64,000 bases of DNA from Gynuella sunshinyii YC6258 (GCF_000940805.1 NZ_CP007142.1:1278593-1342592), one strand, 5' to 3'. Positions 1 to 9,854 are shown, counted from the stretch's first letter. Made by a program: numbers and translations. Notes: generated from the sequence alone by a model not told the origin.

Positions 1-3000
1 GATCAGATTACCGGTTTGGATTTATCGGGCCTGAGTAATGGCACCTTAACCTTATCGGTGGTGCTCACCGATACCGCCGGTAATGCCGCGACCGCAGTCA
101 CTGACACCGCCGCACTCGATGGCACCGCGCCAAGCGGCCATAGCGTCAGCCTCGATAACAGCTCTTACAACGCCACCACCGCCACCAGTGCCAGCTTTAC
201 CTTTGCCAGTGGTGAGGTTGGTGCGAGCTACAGTTACAGCATCAGCAGTTCTGGTGGAGGCACCCCAGTGACCGGCTCTGGAACGTTGGCGACGGCGACC
301 GATCAGATCACCGGCATCGATCTATCCGGCCTGAGTGATGGCACGTTGACCATCTCCGTGATCGTGACGGATCCGGCCGGCAATGCTGCAACCGCCGTGA
401 CCGATACTGCAACCCTGGATGCCACGGCACCGAGCGGCCAGAGTGTCACCTTGGATAGCAGTACTTACAATGCGACTTCTGCCAGTAGTGCCAGCTTCAC
501 CTTTGCGGGTGGCGAGGTCGGAGCGGGTTACAGTTACACCATCTCAAGCTCCGGTGGCGGCACCAACGTCACGGGTTCCGGTACCCTCAGCTCTGCGATT
601 GATCAGATCAACAGTATCGATCTTTCCGGCCTGAATGATGGCACTCTGACCATCTCGGTCATCGTGACCGATGTTGCCGGCAATGCCGCAACCGCGGTGA
701 CCGATACCGCAACCCTGGATACCACTGCGCCGAGCGGTCACAGCGTCAGCTTTGACGACAGTACCATTGGTAGCGCTGACGCATCGAGTCAGAGTTTCAC
801 CTTTGCCGGCGGTGAAGTGGGAGCGAGCTACAGTTACAGCATCTCAAGCTCCGGTGGCGGAACACCGGTGACCGGTTCTGGTACGTTGACCACAGCGACC
901 GATCAGATCACTGGTATCGATCTCTCCGGTCTCAGTGACGGCACCGTGACCTTGTCGGTGATAGTGACTGACACAGCAGGTAATGCGGCGACTGCGGTGA
1001 CCAACACCGCTACGCTGGATACTGCAGCGCCCAGTGGCCACAGCGTCAGCCTGGATAACAGTACCTACAACACCACTGATGCCGCCAGTGCCAGCTTTAC
1101 TTTTGCCGGTGGCGAGGTTGGCGCGAGCTACAGCTACAGCATCAGCAGTTCTGGTGGTGGCACTGCAGTGACTGGCTCCGGCACCCTCAGCACCGCGACC
1201 GATCAGATCACCGGCATCGATCTCACCGGTCTCAGTGACGGCACCCTGACCCTCTCGGTGGTCGTGACTGACCCGGCCGGTAATGCTGCGACGGCGGTGA
1301 CTGATACGGCCATTCTGGATGCCGCGACCCCAAGTGGTTACAGCATCAGTGTAGGGGACACAGTGCTCAATGCCTCCGAGGCAACCGATCTGAGTTTCAC
1401 TTTTGCCGGCGCTGAAGTCGGGGCAACCTATAACTACAGCATCAGCAGTTCCGGCGGCGGAACGCTGGTGACCGGCTCCGGTACATTGAGCAGTGCAACT
1501 CAGCTGATCGATAGTATCGATGTTTCTGGCCTCAGTGACGGCACTCTGACCATCTCCGTAACTCTGACCGACACCAGTGGCAACACCGGAGCAGCGGTAA
1601 CGGCCACTGCAGAGTTGGATCGCACCGCGCCAACCGTGGCAACCAACAGCGGTCTGACATTGAAGACCGGCTACACCAAAACCATCAGCGCCAGTCTGTT
1701 GAGTGCAACGGATGCGGTGAGTAGCAGTTTGACATTCACGGTGACCAGTGTGCCGACCAATGGCAGCCTGAAACGCAGTGGTAATGTGCTGGCCAATTCC
1801 GATACCTTTACTCAGGCGGATCTTGATGCCGGCCTGATCAGCTATACCCATGATGGCGGCAGCAGTACCAGCGACAGCTTCGGCTTCAGTGTCATGGATG
1901 CGGCTGGCAATAGTCTGACCGGTCAAAGTTTCAGTCTGACCGTCAGCAACACCAACGCTGCACCGACCATTACCGGTAGCCCGGAGACCAGTGTTGCCGA
2001 AGACAGTGCCTATAGTTTCATTCCAACCACCAGTGACAGCGATGGCGATACCCTGACTTTCAGTATCAGTAATCAACCGTTGTGGACGGATTTTGATAGC
2101 GCGACCGGTGCCTTGACCGGAACTCCGGTGAATGGCGACGTGGGCAGTTACAGCAATATCGTGATCAGCGTCAGCGACGGTACCGCCAGTGTCAGCCTTG
2201 CCGCGTTCAGTATTACCGTGAGCAACGTCAATGATGCGCCAGTGATAACTGGCACACCCGGAACCACCGCGGAAATCGGTGTGACTTACAGCTTTACCCC
2301 AACTGCCAGTGATGTGGACATTGGTGATACTCTGACGTTCAGCATCAGCAATCAACCGTCCTGGGCCAGCTTTGATACCAGCACCGGTGCATTGACGGGT
2401 ACTCCTGCCAGTGGTGATGAGGGCGATTATGCAGGTATTGTGATCAGCGTCAGCGATGGTACTGCCAGTACCAGCTTGCCGCCTTTCGATATCACTGTGG
2501 TGGTGGCCACCGATACCGATGGTGATAACGTTCCGGACTATCAGGAAGTCATTGACGGTACTGATCCAAATGATCCGGAAGATTATCTCGATACCACCGA
2601 TCCGGTGATTAGTGCGCCTGATGACGTGGTATTTGATTCTACCGGTCTTTATACCGTGATCTCGCTGACACAGCTGCTCGGGCTCGACAGCGATGCCGAT
2701 ACCAGCACTATCGATGCAGCGTTGGCGGCACTGGTAAGCGATAACATTGATGGCGATGGCTGCTGTGAGCCGAATGTCGTTGGCATGGTTAATAATGCGG
2801 TGCTGCTGCCACCCGGACTCAATTACGTGACCTGGCAGGCCACCGACCACAAAGGCAATACCGGCAGTGTGGATCAGATCGTTCGCATCCGGCCGCTGGT
2901 GTCCTTCGCTAAAGACAAAACCGTCGTGGAAGGCGCGCCTACCCGCTTTAAAGTACTACTCAATGGCGCTGCACCGGATTATCCATTCTCTGTGCCGGTC

Positions 3001-4332
3001 ATTATTGATACCGCCAACAGCACCGCTGACAGCAGTGATCACGATCTCAGCGATAACCTGGTGATCTTTACCAGTGATGAAATATCGAAAGTTATTGCCT
3101 TCAATATCAATACCGACAGCACTTTCGAAGGGACTGAAATTCTGACCCTCAAACTGGATGATCAGACCAGTGACAGTGATGATCTCAGTGGCGGATATGA
3201 TCCGGACAATATCGATATCTACGACATCAACTCGGGCGTGAAAAACACCATGACCTTCTTCCTGGTGGAAGGCAACATCGCACCGGAAGTCACCCTGAAT
3301 CTGCAACAGAACGGCAGCAGTACCATACTGGTGACACCGGATGGTGGTAATGCCACTATGACGGCTACGGTGGTCGATCCGAACACCGGTGATACCTTTA
3401 CCTACAGCTGGAGTGCCAGTGCCAGCAGTCTGGTGGATATTGAGGACGACATTAACGAAGCAACCTTCGAGTTTGATCCCAGTGTGCTCAAAGCTGGCCG
3501 CTATCGCCTGCAACTGACCGTAACCGATTCAGAGGGTGCCAGCGACACGGCCCGGTTGTACTTCCAGGTTGTGGCGGCATTACCGACACTCATTGGCAGC
3601 ACTGATAGTGATGGTGATGGCACTGATGACGCAACCGAAGGTACTGGTGACAGTGACGACGACGGCATTCCTGATTATCTTGATAACATCGTTGCCACCA
3701 ACGTACTGCCGGAACAGGCCAGGGTGACCGACTCCTTCCTGCTCGAATGTGATCCGGGAGTGCTGTGTCGGCTGGGTCAGTTTGCCATGATGAGCGAAGG
3801 CGGTGGTGCACGACTCAGTGAAGACGATCTGAGTAATCAAAGTGATCTTAAAGTCGATAAAGACTACGACTTTAAAGGTGGCATATTCGACTTTGAGATT
3901 CAGGATCTGCCAACTCTTGGACAAACCGTGCGCATTGTATTGCCACTGACAGAAGCCATTCCTGAAAATGCCGTTTACCGGAAATATCAGAATGGCGAGT
4001 GGAGTAACTTTGTGGAAGACGCCAACAACGAAATCCACTCCGCACCGGGTCGTCTGGGTTACTGCCCACCTCCGGGAGATGACAGTTGGGTCAGCGGCAT
4101 GCAGGTTGGTTACTACTGTGTGCAATTGACCATTGAAGACGGGGGTGCCAATGATGCCGATGGACTGGTGAATGCCGTCGTCGAAGATCCCGGTGCCATC
4201 GGGGTTAGAGCGTCCTCCGCCATACAGGGCAACGGTTGGTCCGGTACTGCAGGTGTGGGACTGCTCGCACTACTGGGCGCGTTGCTGATGGGTGTACGGA
4301 GAAACCCAAAAACCCCGGCGGACAAACAATAG
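1..4332 (+). CDS. giant tandem-repeat surface adhesin, 3' part
   Basis: The reading frame is open from the first base, so the start lies before the window; 1443 codons are visible. About residues 1-540 are tandem Ig-like repeats of 100 residues with motifs such as SGLSDGTLT, DTAGNAATAVT and AGGEVGASYSYSISSSGGGT. Then come cadherin-like and putative-Ig repeats (SDGDTLTFSISNQP twice), a calcium-binding Asp-rich segment (TDTDGDNVPDYQEV), a Calx-beta-like stretch, a PKD-like domain and a second Asp-rich segment (SDSDGDGTDDATEGTGDSDD). The C-terminus has a Gly-rich stretch, one hydrophobic helix and basic residues (MGVRRN), resembling a GlyGly-CTERM-type sorting tail. This suggests a secreted, surface-anchored adhesin; the ligand is unknown. 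A strong hairpin follows the stop. Confidence 0.85.
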   Translation, partial: DQITGLDLSGLSNGTLTLSVVLTDTAGNAATAVTDTAALDGTAPSGHSVSLDNSSYNATTATSASFTFASGEVGASYSYSISSSGGGTPVTGSGTLATATDQITGIDLSGLSDGTLTISVIVTDPAGNAATAVTDTATLDATAPSGQSVTLDSSTYNATSASSASFTFAGGEVGAGYSYTISSSGGGTNVTGSGTLSSAIDQINSIDLSGLNDGTLTISVIVTDVAGNAATAVTDTATLDTTAPSGHSVSFDDSTIGSADASSQSFTFAGGEVGASYSYSISSSGGGTPVTGSGTLTTATDQITGIDLSGLSDGTVTLSVIVTDTAGNAATAVTNTATLDTAAPSGHSVSLDNSTYNTTDAASASFTFAGGEVGASYSYSISSSGGGTAVTGSGTLSTATDQITGIDLTGLSDGTLTLSVVVTDPAGNAATAVTDTAILDAATPSGYSISVGDTVLNASEATDLSFTFAGAEVGATYNYSISSSGGGTLVTGSGTLSSATQLIDSIDVSGLSDGTLTISVTLTDTSGNTGAAVTATAELDRTAPTVATNSGLTLKTGYTKTISASLLSATDAVSSSLTFTVTSVPTNGSLKRSGNVLANSDTFTQADLDAGLISYTHDGGSSTSDSFGFSVMDAAGNSLTGQSFSLTVSNTNAAPTITGSPETSVAEDSAYSFIPTTSDSDGDTLTFSISNQPLWTDFDSATGALTGTPVNGDVGSYSNIVISVSDGTASVSLAAFSITVSNVNDAPVITGTPGTTAEIGVTYSFTPTASDVDIGDTLTFSISNQPSWASFDTSTGALTGTPASGDEGDYAGIVISVSDGTASTSLPPFDITVVVATDTDGDNVPDYQEVIDGTDPNDPEDYLDTTDPVISAPDDVVFDSTGLYTVISLTQLLGLDSDADTSTIDAALAALVSDNIDGDGCCEPNVVGMVNNAVLLPPGLNYVTWQATDHKGNTGSVDQIVRIRPLVSFAKDKTVVEGAPTRFKVLLNGAAPDYPFSVPVIIDTANSTADSSDHDLSDNLVIFTSDEISKVIAFNINTDSTFEGTEILTLKLDDQTSDSDDLSGGYDPDNIDIYDINSGVKNTMTFFLVEGNIAPEVTLNLQQNGSSTILVTPDGGNATMTATVVDPNTGDTFTYSWSASASSLVDIEDDINEATFEFDPSVLKAGRYRLQLTVTDSEGASDTARLYFQVVAALPTLIGSTDSDGDGTDDATEGTGDSDDDGIPDYLDNIVATNVLPEQARVTDSFLLECDPGVLCRLGQFAMMSEGGGARLSEDDLSNQSDLKVDKDYDFKGGIFDFEIQDLPTLGQTVRIVLPLTEAIPENAVYRKYQNGEWSNFVEDANNEIHSAPGRLGYCPPPGDDSWVSGMQVGYYCVQLTIEDGGANDADGLVNAVVEDPGAIGVRASSAIQGNGWSGTAGVGLLALLGALLMGVRRNPKTPADKQ

Positions 4333-4340
4333 CCTGCTAA

Positions 4341-4370
4341 CTGTCAGAGCCACGATAGTGGCTCTGACAG
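4341..4370 (+). terminator. terminator hairpin after the adhesin
   Basis: A perfect 13-bp stem (CTGTCAGAGCCAC / GTGGCTCTGACAG) with loop GATA lies 8 bases after the adhesin stop. The U-tract is weak (GTTCTTGCTTT). Confidence 0.7.
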
Positions 4371-4475
4371 GTTCTTGCTTTAAAGGCTGTTTATATTCTA
4401 TTGGTCTGTTGTGTTTATAACCGGATTCTTAAGCGAGATACTGATGTTTTTAATTTATACCAACCACCTGGTTTA

Positions 4476-4573
4476 AATGAATACACCTGAAATCAAACAC
4501 GCCGTGAAAACATCCCTGTTGGCTCGACAGCAGCATCCATGCTGCTGACGGTCTGATTTCAGGTGTATTCATT
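4476..4573. repeat. 98-bp palindromic miniature element
   Basis: Perfect 20-bp inverted ends (4476-4495 and 4554-4573, beginning AATGAATACACC) enclose a core with an inner hairpin CAGCAGCAT / ATGCTGCTG near 4529-4548. No coding capacity. It looks like a non-autonomous palindromic repeat (MITE or REP-like). It lies alone between the adhesin and the Rhs debris. Confidence 0.7.
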
Positions 4574-4635
4574 ACTTCTATTCTTATTATTAACCTGGCA
4601 ATTAAATAGATGGCCACACTGTTCCTTGGGGAGAT

Positions 4636-4839
4636 ATGACCAAGGCGCAAAAGAAGGCATTTCAACATTCATATTCTAGACATGCTGATGAAATGGGTTT
4701 GCCAAAATGGAGTCAGAAAAATGCTGAAAGTCTCAGGCAACAATTTAATAATGTTGTTGGCCATATTCGCGAGACTGGAACTCATTTGGGAACTGGAATG
4801 AAGCCTTTCAATGGCAAATCATCACAAGGGCACCTCTAA
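4636..4839 (+). pseudogene. orphan Rhs toxin-tip remnant
   Basis: A 67-residue ORF beginning after a good GGGGAG ribosome site. Segments such as FQHSYSRHADEMGLPKW and MKPFNGKSSQ read like the beginning of an Rhs/YD-repeat C-terminal toxin domain, but the ORF stops where such a domain would be expected to continue. No immunity gene follows. It was probably an older tip displaced by recombination and then truncated. The toxin assignment rests on recalled similarity and on the neighbouring Rhs core. Confidence 0.45.
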
Positions 4840-4841
4840 AA

Positions 4842-7354
4842 AGTCATCGATCCCTCATTAAAGTACTCAGCGTAGAAAATAGTAAAATTGTTTATCGTTA
4901 CGATGAAAATACTTTTAAAGCGGGGTCTGCTAATATCTCCCGACATGCTATAGGTCGGTTGACGACGGTCTTTGATACGTCAGGTGGTAAGAGTGAATAT
5001 ACCTATGATGAGTTGGGCAATGCCAATATTATTGTTCAAAAAATTGCCGGCCGCTTGTTCACCACAGATTATGACTTTAATGCTTTTGGTGAGTTGAAAA
5101 AATTACCTATCCTTCCGGTAACTCTGTTGACTATGGCTATCACTATGGAAAAGTTTACTACATATCCGTAACCCGGAAGGATACCGGGCAAGAAGCTGCG
5201 TTATTAGATAAAGTTACTTATATGCCATTTAGTACCAATATCCAGAGTATTTTTTATGCCAATGGTCAAAATTTGACTCGATTTTATGATAAGCAGAACC
5301 GTCTGATAGATCAAAAAGTCTCAGGAAATGGCAAATCAGAAAAAATTGCATATCAATATGATTCTGTCGCTAATATCCGGCAGCAAGATCATTATTTGAA
5401 TGATAACTTGATGGATTCCAAGGTGTTCAGTTATGGCGCAGGCAGTCGTCTTTCTTCAGTAGCATGGCGCCTTCATGATGGCCAGCCACTTGTCGGTGGC
5501 AGTAATTATCTGGATTATTATTATGACTCCTATAGTAACCTGGAGTAGAAAAGTTATTATGATAAAGCCACCAGCTTGGATAAAGCTGATAGTATTGTTA
5601 TTGAGTCAAATAGCAATCGCATTGACAAGCAGATTCTTTCCAACGGTAATACTATTGATTATAGCTTGCTTTCTTCAGGCAGTTTACGGTTGGCACAATC
5701 TACTGAGCCTGGTGTTCCTTCGCTGCGCTATAATCATGACGGTTAAAGCCGTCTAGGCTCCGTTGTAGATAACAACAATGCAAATAATGTTATTGCTCGT
5801 TATCGATATAACTTTCTTGAGCAGCGAACTTTTAAGCAACTTCATGACCAGTCAAGCTATTTTATCTATGACCTTAATGGTAATTTGACAAGTGAATTTG
5901 ATCAGAACGGTAAACAGATCCGGGAATACATTTATCTGAACAATATGCCTGTAGCCATGGTTGCTGGAATCGGTTCGTACCAGAATGCACAGAGTTATGT
6001 GAATGCTGTAACTGGCAGTGATGAAATTAAACTGCATTCTCCCAAAGCCAATTCATTTCAGTATTTGCTCATGAATGGTGATGGTGAAATCAGTGCAAAA
6101 CTACAAAGCTGTTCCGATTTTATTGGTACAGAACGCATTGGTCTTAGCGCAGCTGAAAGCGAGAACGAAGGAAGTCCTTATATCAGTGTGTTTCTTGAGC
6201 GTAAAAATTCACTGCTTATGCGCACAAATATCATTAAAACTGAAGATCAAAAGAACGTTCCCATTATGAGCTTCAACAGAAAGAAAGGTGATCCCAAAAC
6301 CATTGTTGAAATCCGTAACCATAATGGGGATGTAGAATACTATGAATTCGAAGATACAGGGCCGTACTTTAAATTGGCCAGATCAGGCGATGACATTAGT
6401 ATTTTTGCTTCCAGTAATAACAGTAGTTGGGTCAAGTTAGGCGAATATTATCTGCCTATGGATAATACTATTCTTGCGGGTATCGAAGGTACCAACGTTG
6501 ATAGCAACTCTACTCTAAATTATACAATCAAAGCCGATGACCTTTTTTATATTATTCCGGATCATTTAGGTGCACCTTATAAGCTTATCAATAACCAGTC
6601 TGCAACGGTAGGTTGGGAAAAGCGCAATTTTGAAATAGGCGCTTCTCCTTATGGGGATAACAGATTGTTTGACGGTACGTCTTTATATGTTGGATATGTG
6701 CAGCAGCCACTGAGATTTCCCGGCCAATATGCAGATAAGGAAACGGGTCTTTATTACAACTGGCATCGGTATTATGATCCAAGGACCGGGCGGTATGTTC
6801 AGAGTGATCCGATTGGGTTGAATGGTGGGCTGAATACCTATGCTTATGTCGGTGGGAATCCGCTGAGTTATGTGGATCCACTTGGTTTGTATACAGAAAT
6901 TATTATTTGGCAGCCAGTTGGGAAAGGAGGATCATCTTTTGGTCATGTTTCATCGAATGTTAATAGTACAAATTATTCATGGGGTCACGGTGGTTGGGAC
7001 ACGCTTTTTCCCAAGGCATCTGATTATATAAGCCGGCAAAAAGAATTTAGATCTGGCACAGGAGTAGTTCTTAATTTAACGCCGGAACAAGAAAATCGTC
7101 TGGTGGCGTGTTATGCAAGGCCTAGAGATGAATACAGCGCCATGAATAATAATTGTGCAGACCCTCACCAGGAATGTTTATCTGAAGTGCTTGGATATAC
7201 ATTCCTAGATGCACTTTTTCCAGTTGATTTTGGTGAGCGATTAATGGATTCTCCGTATTATATGGGGTCGCAATTTTATGAGGGGCCAAAACGTAACCCT
7301 TGGCCATGGCCAATTGGTGATGATGCACTTTGGACAAGGCCGTGGGACAATTGA
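4842..7354 (+). pseudogene. Rhs/YD-repeat protein, core plus toxin tip 1, decayed
   Basis: Only the C-terminal part of an Rhs gene is present. YD-type repeats are visible (YTYDELGNANI, YYYDSYSNLE, IYDLNGNLTSEFDQNGK) and the Rhs hyperconserved end ([17 protein letters not shown]...NPLSYVDPLGL). The frame changes at an A-run near 5097-5102. In-frame stops follow at 5546-5548 and near 5744; the frame is then open to 7354. The variable tip after DPLGL carries SSFGHVSS and NNNCADPHQECL, an ordered His...Cys pair like that of circularly permuted NlpC/P60 (papain-like) domains. The broken core argues that the gene no longer makes a full effector, although the last 489 codons are open. The tip's stop overlaps the next gene by one base. 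Confidence 0.75.
6747..6796 (+). repeat. 50-bp direct repeat in Rhs core, copy 1
   Basis: Encodes [16 protein letters not shown] just before the tip junction. Identical over 50 bp to 8523-8572, which precedes another tip; this is a natural site for homologous tip exchange. Confidence 0.85.
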
Positions 7355-7683
7355 TGACACGCTCTAGAATGCTATTAACACTTTCTGTAATTTTATCCAT
7401 AGTGTCTTTTATATTCTTGATGTCTCTTTATCTTAATAGGCCAACAATTTATCTGATGACCAATGGTGTTGTACCTGTTTATGCTAGTCTTGAACAGGCG
7501 AGTTCTTCTTTGTCTCATGAAAGCATTATCAATTTGAAAGCTGACCAAACAGTAGAAATCATCCAATGTATCGATGTTAAGCACTACCAGCTTTATAAGA
7601 TTAGGTTGCCTAATGGCCAAGTTGGATTTGTTAATGAAGGTAGATATGTCTTAATGAGGAATGGGAAGCCATCCTCTTGTTAA
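7354..7683 (+). CDS. putative immunity protein for Rhs tip 1
   Basis: The ATG shares its A with the TGA of the Rhs tip, so translation is probably coupled. The 109-residue product has an N-terminal transmembrane segment (LLTLSVILSIVSFIFLMSL) and a small C-terminal domain with an SH3-like look (VEIIQCIDVKHYQLYKIRLP). A membrane-anchored periplasmic immunity protein would fit a cell-wall-directed NlpC/P60-like tip. The function is inferred from position only; no sequence family was recognised. Confidence 0.6.
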   Translation: MTRSRMLLTLSVILSIVSFIFLMSLYLNRPTIYLMTNGVVPVYASLEQASSSLSHESIINLKADQTVEIIQCIDVKHYQLYKIRLPNGQVGFVNEGRYVLMRNGKPSSC

Positions 7684-8142
7684 TACGTTAACGGGAATCT
7701 ATTGACTTATAGCGATCCAAAGGGGCTTGAGGTCGAAGTTTTAGTAGGTGGTAGTCATTGGTATGAGCATGCAGCATTAAGAATTGATGGCACAGTATAT
7801 TCAAATGGAAGATATAGGGTGCCAGGTCAGGAGTTAAGCTCTTTTGGTATGGTTGGTCCTAATGTACTAACAGTTCAAAATGCGAGTTCATATTATGAAA
7901 CTTCTGATCACTGTAAAACATGTAATACAAATGGATATGTGCTGAATGTTACAGAACAAGAACAAGAGCGGATTGAACAGTTTTATCAGAAATTAATCAA
8001 TTCAAGCTCTCCACACCCTAATCACAATGGGTGGTACGTTATGGATGATCAGTATCGGTTTATTGGTAATAACTGCTCAAGCCTTGTTGTGGAAGCTCTA
8101 AATGCTGGATTACCCTGGTATCACACGATGTCTTTACCTTAG
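7684..8142 (+). pseudogene. displaced Rhs toxin tip 2
   Basis: Begins in mid-protein with YVNGNLLTYSDPKGLE, the equivalent of the NPLSYVDPLGL core end of the full Rhs gene, so it is a tip that has lost its core. The domain has GGSHWYEHAALRI and later GNNCSSLVVEAL, again an ordered His...Asn-Cys arrangement typical of permuted NlpC/P60 folds. No plausible own start or ribosome site is visible (first possible start TTG at 7702). Such tips may act as a reservoir that recombination can reconnect to a core. Confidence 0.6.
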
Positions 8143-8203
8143 ATATGAACCTATGGATGAGTCCATTTTTGGTTGATTCCGTGAAACACTATCAGGAGTC
8201 AGA

Positions 8204-8509
8204 ATGAAAACCATATTGTTTTCTGTTGTTGCGTTTTTTGCTGGCGCAGTTGTTACATTGGCTATACTGTTCTCAATGAACCCTGATGTAGATTTGTTAT
8301 CTAGAACGCAAGGCTTTTACATTAAAACGGATCATGAGTTTGAAGTAGAAGATAGTGTCGGAACTAGAGTGACTGTCCCAGAAAATACGGTTTTATACTT
8401 CGCTTCTCAATATAGGGAAGAAGGAGTGTACTTTTTGCAAATAGTATCTTCAGAACTTCGAGATCAGACAATGGTCAATAAGGAATTATATTTTCAGATG
8501 CCTGAGTGA
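8204..8509 (+). CDS. putative immunity protein for Rhs tip 2
   Basis: A 101-residue protein behind a clear AGGAG site. One N-terminal transmembrane helix (ILFSVVAFFAGAVVTLAILF) is followed by a small soluble domain (FEVEDSVGTRVTVPENTVLYF). It has the same architecture as the immunity candidate at 7354-7683 although the sequences differ. It directly follows tip 2, so it is inferred to be the cognate immunity protein. Confidence 0.55.
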   Translation: MKTILFSVVAFFAGAVVTLAILFSMNPDVDLLSRTQGFYIKTDHEFEVEDSVGTRVTVPENTVLYFASQYREEGVYFLQIVSSELRDQTMVNKELYFQMPE

Positions 8510-8521
8510 CCTTTCCTCGAC

Positions 8522-9064
8522 AGTCTTTATTACAACTGGCATCGGTATTATGATCCAAGGACCGGGCGGTATATGCAGAGTGATCCGATTGGGTTGGCCG
8601 CTGGAGTTAATACTTTTGCTTATGTAAAAGGACAACCTTTAAAGTTTTCGGACCCCAGTGGGTTGGTCGTGAAACGATGTTATAGATATCTGGGCAGCCC
8701 GAATAAAGGAGACACAAGTATACTTAATCCTCTTAGGCATGACTATCTGGTGGTGAACAGTACTACTTATAGTTTCCAAGCTGGCGGAAATTTTCTATGG
8801 AGTGAAGGGAACGTTAATATTAACGATGAAGATCCAAATAGGGCTTCTTGTAACATTATTTGGAATGATAATGATCATGACCAATATGTAGAATACGTAA
8901 TAAGTCAAAAGAATATTCCTCAGTACGGCATTGGTCCTCAGGCAGCGGATTGTCAGGAATGGTCAAACGAAGTGCTGGAAGAAGCAAGCGATTTATATGA
9001 CCAGAGCCATCATCCATATACCGTATGGGGAGTTATTAAAGATATATTCTGGTATGGGCCATAG
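8522..9064 (+). pseudogene. displaced Rhs toxin tip 3 with core end
   Basis: Starts abruptly inside the Rhs core ([21 protein letters not shown]) and continues through LKFSDPSGL into a third, unrelated-looking tip of about 140 residues. The tip holds LRHDYLVV and [12 protein letters not shown], once more His before Cys as in permuted NlpC/P60-like domains. No start codon with a ribosome site precedes it, so by itself it is silent. An immunity candidate begins 2 bases after the stop. Confidence 0.65.
8523..8572 (+). repeat. 50-bp direct repeat in Rhs core, copy 2
   Basis: Identical to 6747-6796. Recombination between the two copies would delete tips 1 and 2 and join the main core to tip 3. 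Confidence 0.85.
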
Positions 9065-9066
9065 CT

Positions 9067-9504
9067 ATGTCTTTAATTCCTGAGTTCTTAAGAATACTGT
9101 TTTTGTCCAAAATAACTTTATTAACGCCGAGTCCGATTAATGTGAATCATGAAATGGATCTTTATTTGGATAAGCCTATTTCGGCAATCACCGAAGGTGC
9201 ACATATAGAGCTTGACGTATCAAGCTGGTATCAAGGAAAAGACGAGGACTTAGCGTATTTGACTAGGGATATTTTGACAAAAATATCTTCTGGTAGCATT
9301 AAGATTAGCTTAGAGAACACCCATCATGATGCGGTAACTACTCTCGTTTTTACAGATGGTCTGTCTTGGGGTGGTGGAAACAATATTCGTCTTTTAGTAA
9401 ACGCTGAGTACATACCTATCGGTACTGAATTCAACCATCTACACATCGAAAGCAAAGTGGAATTGGACAGCATTTTGGTCTATTGGAAAAATAGCGTTAA
9501 GTAA
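9067..9504 (+). CDS. putative immunity protein for Rhs tip 3
   Basis: A 145-residue ORF starting 2 bases after tip 3. It has a short hydrophobic N-terminus (FLRILFLSKITLL) and a beta-rich remainder (GAHIELDVSSWYQGKDEDL, NNIRLLVNAEYIPIGTEF). Not recognised as a known family. The immunity role is inferred from position, in line with the two upstream tip/immunity pairs. Confidence 0.5.
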   Translation: MSLIPEFLRILFLSKITLLTPSPINVNHEMDLYLDKPISAITEGAHIELDVSSWYQGKDEDLAYLTRDILTKISSGSIKISLENTHHDAVTTLVFTDGLSWGGGNNIRLLVNAEYIPIGTEFNHLHIESKVELDSILVYWKNSVK

Positions 9505-9591
9505 CCATACTCCGCAGGACCAGTGTCAGATCTTCTATAGAGGAGATGAAAGATAAAGGGGACGCATTTATTTTTTGCCCCCAAGTCATTC

Positions 9592-9617
9592 AAAAGAGCC
9601 TTACAATAGGCTCTTTT
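9592..9617. terminator. bidirectional terminator
   Basis: AAAAGAGCC / GGCTCTTTT hairpin with an 8-base loop and A/T runs on both sides, lying between the converging immunity gene and the symE-like gene. Confidence 0.75.
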
Positions 9618-9629
9618 ATGTCTGATATC

Positions 9630-9842
9630 TCATCCCTCTGGCACCACCCTGATCACCAGCTCCCCATCCATGACCGTCACCGGCGTATCCACCGTAAACC
9701 CCGCCTGCGGCAGCCAGTGGCCCTTCAGTTGCAGCCACGGCACCGTGGCCTGAGGTGGATAGGCGCGTTTACGCCGCGAGTTAATGGGACACCCACTCCA
9801 ATAATAGGTCGGCCCCGGTAAAACCGGGGCTGTTCTGTCCAA
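9630..9842 (-). CDS. SymE-like toxin
   Basis: A 70-residue product with the SymE core: PWLQLKGHWLPQAGF followed by DTPVTVMDGELVIRV. SymE proteins have an AbrB-like fold and are SOS-linked toxins first described in Escherichia coli, where antisense RNA SymR represses them. The start is uncertain (TTG or an internal codon); the N-terminus is shorter than in the E. coli protein. SymE-like genes are often found beside Rhs loci, as here. No antisense RNA promoter could be identified. Confidence 0.6.
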   Translation of the reverse strand: MDRTAPVLPGPTYYWSGCPINSRRKRAYPPQATVPWLQLKGHWLPQAGFTVDTPVTVMDGELVIRVVPEG

Positions 9843-9854
9843 CGGCCCATCCCG

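Noticed and set aside
844-2850. 668-residue open frame antisense to the adhesin
   Set aside because: It follows from the biased codons of the 300-bp repeats (GGT/GGC, ACC, GAT on the sense strand). It has no start signals and its sequence mirrors the repeats.
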